Source of the DNA: Paenibacillus harenae
GTDB taxonomy: Bacteria > Bacillota > Bacilli > Paenibacillales > Paenibacillaceae
Assembly: GCF_030812415.1 (NCBI RefSeq)
Contig: NZ_JAUSST010000004.1
Location: 124,001-188,000, forward strand
DNA: 64,000 nt
Reading direction: 5' to 3'
This document shows, in pieces, positions 1 to 8,825 of the stretch. Position numbers and translations under genes: made by a program. The notes beneath the pieces are model-generated. The model did no database searches. It saw nothing but the letters and a program-made list of their open reading frames with translations, and was not told the DNA's origin. Numbering within the stretch: position 1 is the first letter of the stretch; each line of letters begins with the position of its first letter.

Positions 1-966
1 ATTAATATCGAGAACGATCATCGCAGCACCCGGATATTGCTGCTCGAAGTTCAAGATATAGTCGTTGCGGGCGCCGTTGAACGAATAGATCGTCTGATCG
101 TCGTCGCCAACGACCATTAGATTGCGATGGCCGGCGGCAAGCAGCTTCACGATGGCGTACTGTACCTCGTTCGTATCCTGGAATTCGTCGATCATGATAT
201 ATCGGAAGCGTTGCTGCAACGAGTCTAGCAGCGCTTTGTCGTTCGAGAGCAGGCGATACGCTTCGAGCAGCAGGTCGTCGAAGTCGAAGCGATCCGTTTC
301 CTTCTTCCATAGCTCGTATCTCGTAAACAGCACCTTCAGCTCGCGTTCCTCCGAGGTAGTCTCCGGCAGCTCGCTCACGTCGATCATTTGCAGCTTCACC
401 GCGGACAACTGGGCAAGCAGCGTCTCCGGCTCGTATTCGCGAGTCAGCGTATGCGCGAGCTCCCGCATCAGCCGCTTGAAGAAGACAAGCTTCTGGCTTG
501 TCTCGCTAAGAATCGATTGCCGGAAGCCGCTCCCACGAAGCAACTGAAGGCAGAAAGAGTGGAAGGTGCGCGCCTCGATGCCGCCCGCCGCCTGCGGAGG
601 AATGACAGGCAGAGAGCGTATGCGGTTTTTCATTTCGTCGGCAGCCTTCTTGGAGAAGGTCATAAGCAGCACCCGCTGCGGCTGCACGCCGCGCAGCGCA
701 ACCAGATAGGCGGTGCGGCAGACGAGCACCGACGTCTTGCCTGAGCCGGCGCCCGCAAGCGTTAGCGCCGGGCCGGCATCGTGGCGCACGGCGGCGATTT
801 GCGGCCGGTTGAGCGAGATGCCATGCCGCTCCAGCGCGCGGAAGAAGCCGGCGTCCGCCTCCTTGCCGACGACGAGCTGAACGCTCGTATCGGCTTCAGC
901 GCGGTCGGCAACGGGAATGGAACTATTTTGAATCCCAATCGGGTAAGAATAATAGGTAAGACTCAT
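1..966 (-). CDS. UvrD/Rep-family ATP-dependent DNA helicase (3' end cut by window edge)
   Basis: Superfamily 1 helicases unwind duplex DNA in repair or recombination. I translated the minus strand from ATG 966, which has a GAAGGTG ribosome site 7 nt upstream; 322 codons are present with no stop before the edge. Visible motifs in order: Walker A AGAGSGKTSVL near residue 80, TFSKKAADEM (motif Ia region), TFHSFC, FDDLL, IMIDEFQDTNEVQY (Walker B, DEFQDT) and VVGDDDQTIYSFNGA (motif III/Q-T-I-Y). These are the UvrD N-terminal 1A domain. The N-terminal extension of about 60 residues before the Q-motif region resembles Bacillus YjcD-like helicases more than PcrA, but this is an inference. The gene faces away from the VTT-family gene at 1168. 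Confidence 0.93.
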   Translation of the reverse strand, partial: MSLTYYSYPIGIQNSSIPVADRAEADTSVQLVVGKEADAGFFRALERHGISLNRPQIAAVRHDAGPALTLAGAGSGKTSVLVCRTAYLVALRGVQPQRVLLMTFSKKAADEMKNRIRSLPVIPPQAAGGIEARTFHSFCLQLLRGSGFRQSILSETSQKLVFFKRLMRELAHTLTREYEPETLLAQLSAVKLQMIDVSELPETTSEERELKVLFTRYELWKKETDRFDFDDLLLEAYRLLSNDKALLDSLQQRFRYIMIDEFQDTNEVQYAIVKLLAAGHRNLMVVGDDDQTIYSFNGARNDYILNFEQQYPGAAMIVLDIN

Positions 967-1033
967 GATCAATCACCTTCGTCGACAATATATAGACCAT
1001 CATAGCAGATGGCATAAGTTTTCGACTAGCTTA

Positions 1034-1144
1034 ATGATTCATTGCAAAAAGGAGTTGTTCAAGACAGTAAAGCCGGTCCTGCTTACCGGCCTTGCAACCC
1101 TCGTCATCGGATTTGAGTTTAGTATGTTTAACGTAGTAAGCTAG
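1034..1144 (+). CDS. possible 36-residue hydrophobic peptide
   Basis: The space between the divergent helicase and VTT genes contains an ATG frame of 36 codons ending at TAG 1142-1144. Its C-terminal half is hydrophobic (VLLTGLATLVIGFEFSMF), as in a single membrane helix. No convincing ribosome site precedes ATG 1034; the AAAAAGGAG at 1046-1054 would touch an in-frame TTG at 1055. A small inverted repeat (GCCGGT...ACCGGC, 1072-1090) lies inside it. I do not recognise it, and it may be chance or a gene remnant. Confidence 0.18.
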   Translation: MIHCKKELFKTVKPVLLTGLATLVIGFEFSMFNVVS

Positions 1145-1167
1145 GGCGGAGAGTCAATGGGGGAGAA

Positions 1168-1800
1168 GTGTATTATTTGAAAGTTCACAAATGGATGTTT
1201 GCATCTCTTAGCGTTGCAGTTAGCCTAATCGTTTTATTGAACGCGGATGTATTAATGAATTGGATTAATGAAGATAAAGACGGAGGCTTCATCATTGTCT
1301 TTGTGCTTGTTGTAATACTAGCCGCTGTTCCAGGCATTCCGTTCGGATTAGTTGGCGGAGTAATCGGAGCGAAGTATGGTCTATTGTGGGGTAGTCTGAT
1401 CAACATAGCCGCCTCGACGCTAGCTGCCGCGTTGATTTACTTTTTATTTCGTTATTTACTGAATAATCTCGGAACAGTATGGGCGGAAAGAAGTACCTCG
1501 TTTCGGAAAATGAATACGTTTATTAAAAACCATTCATTCTGGTCGTTGTTAATTGCACGAATGATTCCCATTATGCCGGCATCGCTTATCAATATGTATG
1601 CTGGCGTATTCGGTCTGCCTTTCCCGATATTTATATTGTCGACCCTGATTGGCAAAATTCCCATCATGCTTATATTTGCTTATGTTGGGGTCAATATGCA
1701 CTCTGGTTCCGGGGAATGGATGACCGTCCTTGTCATTTATGCTCTATGTTTGCTTATCATTTATGCGTTGTATCGATTGCTTAACTATAAAAGACGGTAA
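1168..1800 (+). CDS. VTT-domain (TVP38/DedA-like) membrane protein
   Basis: A 210-residue polytopic membrane protein. Hydrophobic segments run at about 11-30, 42-60, 68-98, 125-145, 150-170 and 180-203. The signature PGIPFGLVGGVIGAKYG near residue 55 and ARMIPIMPASLINMYAGVFGLP near 130 (basic residue, proline-rich re-entrant loop) are typical of the VTT/SNARE-associated family, which includes lipid scramblases and DedA flux proteins. The start is GTG 1168, preceded by GGGGGAG; the ATG at 1157 is out of frame and closes quickly. It sits just before csoR, but with its own spacing and a different theme, so a copper role is not implied. Confidence 0.85.
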   Translation: MYYLKVHKWMFASLSVAVSLIVLLNADVLMNWINEDKDGGFIIVFVLVVILAAVPGIPFGLVGGVIGAKYGLLWGSLINIAASTLAAALIYFLFRYLLNNLGTVWAERSTSFRKMNTFIKNHSFWSLLIARMIPIMPASLINMYAGVFGLPFPIFILSTLIGKIPIMLIFAYVGVNMHSGSGEWMTVLVIYALCLLIIYALYRLLNYKRR

Positions 1801-1855
1801 TTAGTATCCGTACTAAGATCATTTTAGATAACATGTAAAATCTTTGACGGATATA

Positions 1856-1882
1856 TATAGGGTATGACCGTATGGTATTATA
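1856..1882. promoter_or_regulatory. candidate csoR promoter/operator region
   Basis: Upstream of csoR the sequence TTGACG (1844-1849) is followed by a G-tract AGGGTATGACCGTATGG flanked by TATA and then TATTAT (1876-1881). The G-rich, partly palindromic core resembles CsoR-type operators, which would make csoR self-repressing. The spacing of -35 to -10 boxes is not ideal, so the promoter itself is only tentative. Confidence 0.35.
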
Positions 1883-1902
1883 TAAGAAGGAGGCGGATTT
1901 AA

Positions 1903-2253
1903 ATGAGCGAACAAACGGATCTCGTAGAACCAACCTCTCATGAAGGTTCTTCATGTTGCGGGGCAGAGGAGTCAGAGAGAAAGAGCCATCATTCGGAGAA
2001 GGATAAAAAAAATTTAGTTACACGTCTTAATCGGATAGAAGGTCAAATTCGCGGCGTAAAAGGAATGATCGAAAAGGATACGTATTGCGACGATGTGTTG
2101 AATCAAATTGCCTCCATTCAATCTTCATTAAACAGCGTAGGGAAACTTTTGCTTGAACATCATATGAAAAGTTGTGTCATCGAACGTCTGCAGGATGGGG
2201 ATACTGAAGTCCTTGCTGAATTGCTGACTACGATGAACAAGTTAATCAAATAA
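1903..2253 (+). CDS. csoR: CsoR-family copper-sensing repressor
   Basis: All-helical DUF156/CsoR repressor that leaves DNA when Cu(I) binds. The core starts near residue 35 (KKNLVTRLNRIEGQIRGVKGMI). The Cu(I) ligands can be placed: Cys62 (TYCDDV), His87 and Cys91 (EHHMKSCV), with the same C-x24-H-x3-C spacing as B. subtilis CsoR (C45, H70, C74). An extra N-terminal stretch of about 35 residues carries CC at 18-19 and HH at 29-30 and could bind metal. AGAAGGAGG precedes ATG 1903. Immediately downstream, after a terminator, comes the copZ-copA promoter with a G-rich operator, which supports the assignment. Confidence 0.95.
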   Translation: MSEQTDLVEPTSHEGSSCCGAEESERKSHHSEKDKKNLVTRLNRIEGQIRGVKGMIEKDTYCDDVLNQIASIQSSLNSVGKLLLEHHMKSCVIERLQDGDTEVLAELLTTMNKLIK

Positions 2254-2288
2254 AGGTAAAGGGGCGAGTGGTAAGAAAGTAAGATTGA

Positions 2289-2312
2289 GCAGCAGAAATG
2301 CTGCTTTTTTTG
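2289..2312 (+). terminator. rho-independent terminator of csoR
   Basis: Perfect 7-bp stem AGCAGCA/TGCTGCT closed by a GAAA tetraloop and followed by six T. It separates csoR from the copZ-copA transcript. Confidence 0.88.
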
Positions 2313-2351
2313 ATAAGTAAAAATACATTACGGGGGTATCGTAAAAAACTG

Positions 2352-2381
2352 TTGACTAATTATAGGGTAGGGGGGTATACT
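2352..2381 (+). promoter_or_regulatory. copZ-copA promoter with embedded CsoR-type operator
   Basis: TTGACT (2352-2357), 18-bp spacer, TATACT (2376-2381). The spacer contains TATAGGGTAGGGGGGTATA (2361-2379), a G-tract between TATA arms like known CsoR operators, so bound CsoR would block polymerase. A second G-tract with similar flanks (TACGGGGGTATCGTA, 2330-2344) lies just upstream and could be a second half operator. Confidence 0.8.
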
Positions 2382-2506
2382 AAGTTTAAGAAAAGGATGG
2401 CAATGATTGTTAGTCATCGCATCAAACGACTTGCGATTAGAAATGATGCAATTGAATGATCAAATCGATGAAAACCAATAATCAAAAATAAAGGAGAAGA
2501 TGAATA

Positions 2507-2707
2507 ATGACAAATATGACTTTGCAAGTAGAGGGAATGAGTTGCGGGCACTGCGTAAATTCGATCGAAGGCGCGCTGAAAGCGATCGGTGTCGTTGGGA
2601 AAGTCAATCTTACGAAAAATACGGTGGATGTATCCTTTGACGAGAATCAAGTTGATCTTGAGGCAGTAAAAGAAGCGATCGAAGAGCAAGGCTACGACGT
2701 TGAGTGA
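2507..2707 (+). CDS. copZ: copper chaperone CopZ
   Basis: A 66-residue heavy-metal-associated (HMA) domain that binds Cu(I) and hands it to CopA in the cytosol. The MxCxxC loop is GMSCGHC (Cys13 and Cys16). The EQGYDVE end is typical of Firmicute CopZ. ATG 2507 follows AAGGAG at 10 nt. The gene lies 31 bp before copA in the same transcript, downstream of a CsoR-type promoter. Confidence 0.96.
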   Translation: MTNMTLQVEGMSCGHCVNSIEGALKAIGVVGKVNLTKNTVDVSFDENQVDLEAVKEAIEEQGYDVE

Positions 2708-2738
2708 GTAAACAACGAAATAAAGGAGTGAAAGGCTG

Positions 2739-5180
2739 ATGGCAATGGAAGCTACTGCAACGAACGATAACAAGCAGGTGACTTTTCAAATTACCGGCAT
2801 GACTTGCGCCGCATGCGCAAATCGAATCGAAAAGGGATTGAATAAACTGGATGGCGTTTCCTCCGCGAATGTAAATTTTGCTCTTGAGAAAGCCAGCGTG
2901 ACTTATGATTCGAAAGTTGTAGGCATAGATAAACTGGAGGAAAGCATTAGTAAATTGGGATACGGTACGGCAAAAGAAGCCGTTGATTTTCAGATAGAAG
3001 GCATGACATGCGCCGCATGCGCGAACCGGATTGAGAAAGGGCTTAACAAGCTCCCGGGAGTAACGAATGCAACAGTCAATTTTGCAATGGAAACCGCACG
3101 GGTTGAATATTCCCCAAGTGAAATCTCCATAGCCGATATGCAAAATAAGGTGCAACAGTTAGGTTATAAAGCAAATACGAAGCAAGAGAACGAAAATAAG
3201 GGCGACCATCGCCAAAAAGAAATCCGGCATCAAAAACGAATTTTGCTTCTATCCGCTATTCTCTCGCTCCCGCTATTGTGGAGCATGGTCGGACATTTTT
3301 CGTTCACTTCATGGATCTACACACCGGACCTATTCATGAATCCATGGTTTCAGCTTATTTTGGCCGCGCCCGTTCAATTTTATGTCGGAAGACAATTTTA
3401 TGTAGGTGCTTATAAGGCGCTTCGCAACGGCAGTGCAAATATGGATGTGCTTGTATCGCTTGGGACATCGGCTGCTTTTTTCTACAGTTTGTATCTCACA
3501 ATCGATTGGCTCTTCAAAGGCGCCTCCGCGCATCACGGGCCATCTCTGTATTATGAAACGAGCGCCGTGCTCATCACGCTCGTTATAATGGGCAAATTGT
3601 TCGAGTCGCTCGCCAAAGGGCGGACTTCGGAGGCCATTAAATCATTGATGGGACTTCAAGCGAAAACAGCATTGGTCATTCGCGAAGGTCAAGAGCTCAC
3701 CATTCCGGTTGATGAAGTTCTCGCAGGGGATAACGTGATTGTGAAGCCGGGGGAGAAAATACCGGTAGATGGTGAGGTTGTGGAAGGAACCTCGTCGGTA
3801 GATGAATCCATGTTAACCGGAGAAAGTATTCCGGTCGAGAAAAAATCCGGCGACGCCGTCATCGGTGCGACGATCAATAAAAACGGAAGGCTTAGAATAC
3901 AAGCGACGAAAGTCGGAAAGGAAACCGCGCTTGCGCAGATTATCAAGGTCGTCGAGGAAGCGCAAGGATCCAAAGCGCCCATCCAACGGGTGGCGGACGT
4001 CATTTCAGGCATTTTCGTACCGATAGTCGTCGGCATCGCCATCGCTGCTTTCTTGGTCTGGTTCTTCTTCGTTACCCCGGGCGATGTTGCGGAAGCGTTG
4101 GAGAAAGCGATCGCGATTCTGGTCATTGCCTGCCCATGCGCGCTTGGTCTGGCAACTCCGACCTCTATTATGGCGGGATCCGGCCGTGCAGCCGAGCTGG
4201 GCGTATTGTTCAAAGGCGGCGAGCATCTTGAACAGACGCATAAGATTGACGCTATTATTTTAGATAAAACAGGTACAGTCACCAAAGGAAAGCCAGAATT
4301 GACGGATGTATTGACGAACACCGACGAGCAAGAGTTTCTGAGGCTTGTGGGCGCTGCGGAGAAAAACTCGGAGCATCCGCTTGCGGAAGCGATTGTTGCG
4401 GGCATCCTTGAAAGAAGTATAACTCTCCCAGGCACTGAAGCGTTCGAAGCCATCCCTGGATTCGGCATTAAAGCGATCGTGGAAGGCAAGGAATTGCTAA
4501 TCGGTACGCGCCGGTTAATGGAGAAGTTCGATGTGGATGCAAGGCTTGCTTACGATACGATGTCACGACTCGAAGAGACTGGCAAGACAGCGATGCTTGT
4601 CGCGGTAGATAATCGTTACGCAGGGATTGTTGCCGTAGCGGATACGGTGAAAGAAACATCGAAGGCTGCAATTACCCGGCTGAAGGAAATGGGCATACAG
4701 GTTATTATGATCACAGGCGATAACGCACGTACGGCAAAAGCCATTGCAGAGCAAGTCGGCATCGAGCAAGTGCTGGCGGAAGTTCTTCCGGAAGGCAAAG
4801 CGGAGGAAGTGAAGAAACTGCAGGCAAGCGGCAAAAAAGTGGCAATGGTCGGGGACGGCATTAACGATGCGCCCGCTCTGGCTACGGCAGATGTAGGGAT
4901 GGCGATCGGCACGGGCACCGATGTGGCGATGGAGGCAGCCGACGTGACGCTGATGCGCGGCGATCTTTCGAGCATTCCGGACGCGATCTATATGAGCCGC
5001 AAGACGATGAGCAACATTAAGCAAAATTTATTTTGGGCGCTGGGCTATAACACGCTTGGCATTCCGATCGCCGCGATTGGCCTGCTAGCGCCATGGGTTG
5101 CGGGCGCGGCAATGGCATTAAGCTCGGTTTCCGTCGTCCTTAACGCACTCCGCTTGCAGCGTGTCCGTGTACGTCAATAA
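2739..5180 (+). CDS. copA: Cu(I)-exporting P1B-type ATPase CopA
   Basis: An 813-residue P-type ATPase that pumps Cu(I) out across the cytoplasmic membrane. Two N-terminal HMA domains carry GMTCAAC (Cys23/26 and Cys91/94) and are near-identical internal repeats. Then come the membrane segments, the actuator TGES motif ([12 protein letters not shown]), the copper-specific CPC motif (Cys465-Pro-Cys467, IACPCALG), the phosphorylated Asp509 in DKTGT, the SEHPL nucleotide-site motif, and [20 protein letters not shown] lies 9 nt before ATG 2739. It is the last membrane component of the copZ-copA operon; a secreted lipoprotein follows 30 nt later. Confidence 0.97.
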   Translation: MAMEATATNDNKQVTFQITGMTCAACANRIEKGLNKLDGVSSANVNFALEKASVTYDSKVVGIDKLEESISKLGYGTAKEAVDFQIEGMTCAACANRIEKGLNKLPGVTNATVNFAMETARVEYSPSEISIADMQNKVQQLGYKANTKQENENKGDHRQKEIRHQKRILLLSAILSLPLLWSMVGHFSFTSWIYTPDLFMNPWFQLILAAPVQFYVGRQFYVGAYKALRNGSANMDVLVSLGTSAAFFYSLYLTIDWLFKGASAHHGPSLYYETSAVLITLVIMGKLFESLAKGRTSEAIKSLMGLQAKTALVIREGQELTIPVDEVLAGDNVIVKPGEKIPVDGEVVEGTSSVDESMLTGESIPVEKKSGDAVIGATINKNGRLRIQATKVGKETALAQIIKVVEEAQGSKAPIQRVADVISGIFVPIVVGIAIAAFLVWFFFVTPGDVAEALEKAIAILVIACPCALGLATPTSIMAGSGRAAELGVLFKGGEHLEQTHKIDAIILDKTGTVTKGKPELTDVLTNTDEQEFLRLVGAAEKNSEHPLAEAIVAGILERSITLPGTEAFEAIPGFGIKAIVEGKELLIGTRRLMEKFDVDARLAYDTMSRLEETGKTAMLVAVDNRYAGIVAVADTVKETSKAAITRLKEMGIQVIMITGDNARTAKAIAEQVGIEQVLAEVLPEGKAEEVKKLQASGKKVAMVGDGINDAPALATADVGMAIGTGTDVAMEAADVTLMRGDLSSIPDAIYMSRKTMSNIKQNLFWALGYNTLGIPIAAIGLLAPWVAGAAMALSSVSVVLNALRLQRVRVRQ

Positions 5181-5209
5181 AACTTTTAATAATGGAATGG
5201 AGAATTCGA

Positions 5210-6097
5210 ATGAAAAAGAAAAAGTTGACCCTCCTTATCTCAATCATCCTAATCCTTGGTTTGTTGGCAGCTTGCGGCAATGCTTCAGGAGGGAATGATT
5301 CTGCTGCAGGGCATGATGGCCACGGCGGGCAGAATGCAACCGACGATAAAGAGAACAGTAACAACGGTCATAGCGGGCATGGCGATAACGCACAGACGAC
5401 GGAAAGCAGCAATCTCGAAGCCTCCTTTAATTTTGTCTCCGGCGGTGCTAAAGCCAATGAGGATACGGAATTAGCGATTCAGATTACCGGCGATGACGGA
5501 AAACCGATTAACGACTACGAGGTCAATCATGAGAAGTTGCTTCATTTGATCATTGTTAATCATGATTTATCGTTCTTTAATCATATCCATCCGGAATTTC
5601 AGGGAGAGGGCAAGTTTACGGTAGAAACTTCTTTTCCTGCGGGCGGGGAATATAAGGTGTTTGCAGATTTTATCCCTTCTGGCGGAGCCAATTTGACGCT
5701 TAGCGATTGGGTAGAAGTAGAAGGCAAGGAAGGGGAGCATGCGGATATTACACCCGACACGAACCTGATCCAAGAGGTAAGCGGCAAAGAGATAGAGCTT
5801 GCTTTGAGCGGTATGAAGCCGAAAGAAGAAATAACGCTCTCCTTTACTATTCGCGATTCCGTAACGAAAGAAGGAATTAGCAACCTGGAGCCATACCTTG
5901 GTGCAGTAGGTCATGTCGTTATACTGTCGGCCGATGCGGAAAGTTATCTCCATGTTCATCCGCTTGATGAGAAAGCCACTGGTCCCGTTGCGGAATTTGC
6001 GACCACTTTCCCTCAAAGCGGCACATATAAAATATGGGGACAATTTCAGCATAATGGAGAAGTCATAACCGTCCCGTTCGTAGTTGAAATCAAATAA
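5210..6097 (+). CDS. His-rich lipoprotein of the copper operon
   Basis: A 295-residue predicted lipoprotein. ATG 5210 is preferred over the in-frame ATG at 5192 because GGAG lies 7 nt upstream and gives a clean signal peptide (KKKK, hydrophobic helix, lipobox LLAAC). A linker of about 45 residues is rich in His, Gly, Asn and Asp (GHDGHGG, GHSGHGD), as in periplasmic metal-binding tails. Two beta-rich halves follow, each with an H-x-H-P motif (FNHIHPEF and LHVHPLDE). The fold may be Ig-like, similar to YtkA/FixH-type modules, but this is a guess. Being 30 bp after copA, it probably binds or buffers copper outside the membrane. Confidence 0.75.
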   Translation: MKKKKLTLLISIILILGLLAACGNASGGNDSAAGHDGHGGQNATDDKENSNNGHSGHGDNAQTTESSNLEASFNFVSGGAKANEDTELAIQITGDDGKPINDYEVNHEKLLHLIIVNHDLSFFNHIHPEFQGEGKFTVETSFPAGGEYKVFADFIPSGGANLTLSDWVEVEGKEGEHADITPDTNLIQEVSGKEIELALSGMKPKEEITLSFTIRDSVTKEGISNLEPYLGAVGHVVILSADAESYLHVHPLDEKATGPVAEFATTFPQSGTYKIWGQFQHNGEVITVPFVVEIK

Positions 6098-6138
6098 ACA
6101 ATAAACCGAATATACGATAAATAGGGAGGTACCCGGAC

Positions 6139-6759
6139 ATGGGAGAGAAAACGAAGATTGCTGTTGCCCCTGAAATTCAAGTTGGCGGCAGTTTATTTTC
6201 TCCGGAGCAACTTGCCAAAATCGGGACGATTTTAGGTGCGGATGCCAAGATTGAAATGACTCCTTTTAAGCAACTTTATGTAGAGGTTCCGTTTGACAGG
6301 CGCGATGCCATTGTAGAACAATTCAAGCTCGTCGGTCTTGAAGTTTACCCGCCGGGTTCTACAACAAAAAGTTTGATTGCCTGCCATTTTTGCAAAGGAG
6401 CGGAAGAGGCGGGATTGGATACGGCACGAATATTAAATAAAGCCATTGCAGGCATTGAAACGCCCACTCCGCTTAAGATTGGCTATGCCGGATGTGCGCT
6501 GGGGACTAGCGAACCTCTTCTAAAAGACATTGGTGTTGTAAAAATGAGGAATACGTTCGATATTTACGTCGGAGGAGAACCTAAAGGCTTAAAAACGTCA
6601 ATAGCCAAACTGCTGCTTACGGGGTTAACAGAGGATAGGCTGGTGCCGGTTATAAAAACTCTTATTGATTTCTATAAGGAAAATGCAAAAGGAAAAGAAA
6701 AATTCAACAAATTCATCGATCGAATAACGCTTGATCATTTAAAGCAAATTGCTGGGTAA
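6139..6759 (+). CDS. small nitrite/sulfite reductase-like Fe-S protein
   Basis: 206 residues. Residues 10-72 look like the ferredoxin-like half domain of nitrite/sulfite reductases (FSPEQLAKIGTILG...EVYPPGS). Residues 75-206 look like the siroheme/4Fe-4S half (KSLIACHFCKG, then IGYAGCALGTSEP). Full enzymes carry two such modules and four cluster cysteines; this protein has one module and only three cysteines (Cys82, Cys85, Cys119), because the usual GCxxxC has Thr in place of the second Cys. GGGAGG lies 10-15 nt before ATG. It is 41 nt after the copper lipoprotein and 18 nt before a glutaredoxin gene, so it may belong to a copper or thiol stress transcript. The reaction is unknown. Confidence 0.72.
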   Translation: MGEKTKIAVAPEIQVGGSLFSPEQLAKIGTILGADAKIEMTPFKQLYVEVPFDRRDAIVEQFKLVGLEVYPPGSTTKSLIACHFCKGAEEAGLDTARILNKAIAGIETPTPLKIGYAGCALGTSEPLLKDIGVVKMRNTFDIYVGGEPKGLKTSIAKLLLTGLTEDRLVPVIKTLIDFYKENAKGKEKFNKFIDRITLDHLKQIAG

Positions 6760-6786
6760 TCGGAAGAATTTGAAGGAGTGGTAACC

Positions 6787-7026
6787 TTGGCTGGACAATT
6801 GCGAATTTATACGATACCGACATGCAGTGATTGTACCTATGCGAAACGATATTTTAATGAGAATCAGATCCCCTTTACCGAATACAATTGCGAAGACGAC
6901 GAAGCTTATCCAAGAGAAGTGTGGGAATTAACGGGGAAACAAATCGTCCCGACTATCGTCATTAACGATAAAGTATTTGTTGGATTTACTGAAAATCTAA
7001 AAGAAATTAGCGAATTACTGGTTTAA
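6787..7026 (+). CDS. glutaredoxin-family thiol-disulfide protein
   Basis: About 79 residues with the thioredoxin-fold active site PTCSDC near the N-terminus, the cis-Pro loop IVPTIVIND and the GF motif after it (FVGFTENLKE). This is the glutaredoxin/NrdH-like small redoxin pattern. The TTG at 6787 is chosen because AAGGAG at 6773-6778 lies 8 nt upstream; the GTG at 6778 overlaps that site and cannot be used with it. It follows the sulfite reductase-like gene directly and ends the copper-proximal transcript at a terminator. Confidence 0.8.
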   Translation: MAGQLRIYTIPTCSDCTYAKRYFNENQIPFTEYNCEDDEAYPREVWELTGKQIVPTIVINDKVFVGFTENLKEISELLV

Positions 7027-7041
7027 TAATATGATTAATTA

Positions 7042-7068
7042 AAAGCTCACTTTGTAGTGAGTTTTTTT
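7042..7068 (+). terminator. terminator after the glutaredoxin gene
   Basis: CTCACT/AGTGAG stem with loop TTGT, flanked by A-run and seven T. It closes the copper-redox block. Confidence 0.85.
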
Positions 7069-7196
7069 CTTGTTCTTGTATGCAAATGCGATGGTATGGG
7101 TGGGATCTTCATGGAGACTGAATCTATATGGAAGCCGTATGAGAAACTCCCGATTTCCAAATGATATACCCATCTGTTGAGATGGGGGTTTGAGGC

Positions 7197-8646
7197 GTGG
7201 AGAAGGGACAACAACAAAGCGGCGATCAACTCGTAAGGGGACTTAAGGCGCGCCATATGACAATGATTGCGATCGGTGGCTCCATCGGCACGGGATTGTT
7301 TCTCGCGAGCGGCGGCGCGATTCATTCGGCAGGTCCGGGAGGAGCGCTCGTTGCTTATGGGGCAATCGGCCTCATGGTTTATTTTCTAATGACGAGCCTT
7401 GGAGAGATGGCCGCTTATATGCCGGTACCGGGGTCCTTCAGCACGTATGCCGGAAGATTCGTGGATCCTGCTCTCGGTTACACCTTGGGATGGAATTATT
7501 GGTTCAACTGGGCGATTACGATAGCGGCGGAGATCGCGGCGGCGAATCTCATCGTGAAATATTGGCTGCCGAACTCCTCTACGCTGCTGTGGAGCATCAT
7601 CTTCTTGGGCGTGATGGCGGGCATCAACTATTTGTCCGTGCGGGCATACGGAATATTGGTTCTCGTTCTTGAAAGTAGCGACCGTCATCCTCTTTATCCT
7701 AGTCGGGTTGCTCATGATCGTTGGCATCATGGGCGGACATCAAGGCGGCATCCGTTGGATGAACGAAGGGGAGACGGCGTTTCCCGGCGGGTTCTTGGCC
7801 ATATTCGGCGTATTCATGGCAGCGGGCTTCTCCTTCCAGGGCACAGAGCTGATCGGGATTGCGGCGGGAGAGAGCGAAGATCCCGCGCGAAGCGTGCCGA
7901 AGGCGATCAAACAAATCTTTTGGCGCATTCTCATCTTCTACATTCTGGCGCTCTTCATCGTCGGCGCCATCATCTCGCACAAGGACCCGCTGTTGCTTCA
8001 GTCCGGTGTCGAGAATATCGCCGTTAGCCCGTTCACGATCGTGTTCGAGCGTGCGGGCTTCGCATTTGCGGCATCGCTTATGAATGCGATTATACTGACT
8101 TCCGTGCTCTCCGCCGGAACATCGGGCATGTATGCATCTACCCGAATGTTGTGGGTGCTCGCCAAGGAAGGGAAAGCGCCAATTTGGCTGAATACATTGA
8201 ACAAACGGGGCATTCCGATCGCGGCGCTCCTTGTGACGTCCGCCGTGGGCATGATCGCTTTCCTCGCTTCCTTGTTCGGCGAAGGGGCCGTCTATACATG
8301 GCTTCTTAATGCGTCCGGCATGTCCGGATTCCTCGCCTGGATCGGCATCGCCATGAGCCACTACCGATTTCGGAGGGCGTTCGCCGCGCAAGGACGGAGT
8401 TTAGACGAGCTCCCCTACCGGGCGTTATGGTACCCGTTCGGACCAATCTTCGCGTTCCTTATCTGCTTAATCGTCATGGTCGGTCAGGGCTATGCGCAAT
8501 TTCTAGGCGGCGACATAGACTGGAGAGGGGTTATCGCCACTTATATCGGCCTCCCCTTGTTTCTGCTGATCTACCTCGGCTACAAGTGGAAGTACCGGAC
8601 GACGCTCGTTCCGCTTCGCGAGTGCCGGCTGGACAAGGTGGATTAG
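7197..8646 (+). pseudogene. LysP-like amino acid permease, broken by one frameshift
   Basis: APC/AAT-family transporter in two frames. The first frame (7197 to about 7652) gives the N-terminus RHMTMIAIGGSIGTGLFLASG and helices 1-5, ending YLSVRAYG. The second frame, entered at about 7654, continues YWFSFLKVATVILF and runs intact to 8646 with the LysP-like end LLNASGMSGFLAWIGIAMSHYRFRR. In the family the join reads Y/F-G-E-x-E-Y/F-W-F-S, so about 8 nt appear deleted at 7650-7656. Both halves are otherwise clean, so the lesion is recent or a sequencing error. GTG 7197 has GGGGG/TGAGG upstream. The substrate is probably a cationic amino acid such as lysine, by resemblance only. Confidence 0.85.
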
Positions 8647-8825
8647 AGTTGAAACTATTCCACGATAATTTTCCGCAAATACAAACTTCCCTTGGTTCTT
8701 ATGGCGAAAATATCGAATAATGGCTTATGCACCAAAACTATTTCTTGGAATAAATAGGAACGGTACGTTAATATAAAAGTGACAGATTTAGTCATTTTTC
8801 AATCGTATCCGGGAGCGTGTTGTTC

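Noticed and set aside
2714..3180. Recent duplication of the two HMA domains of copA at the DNA level
   Set aside because: The [18 protein letters not shown] segments are strikingly alike, but two HMA domains are normal for Firmicute CopA.
7110..7186. Possible group II intron or IS605-type end before the broken permease (GGAAGCCGTATGAG and the CCCATC/GATGGG hairpin)
   Set aside because: Only a short resemblance to the intron domain V region is present, without the pairing strand or a maturase or transposase gene. The hairpin is more simply a leader structure.
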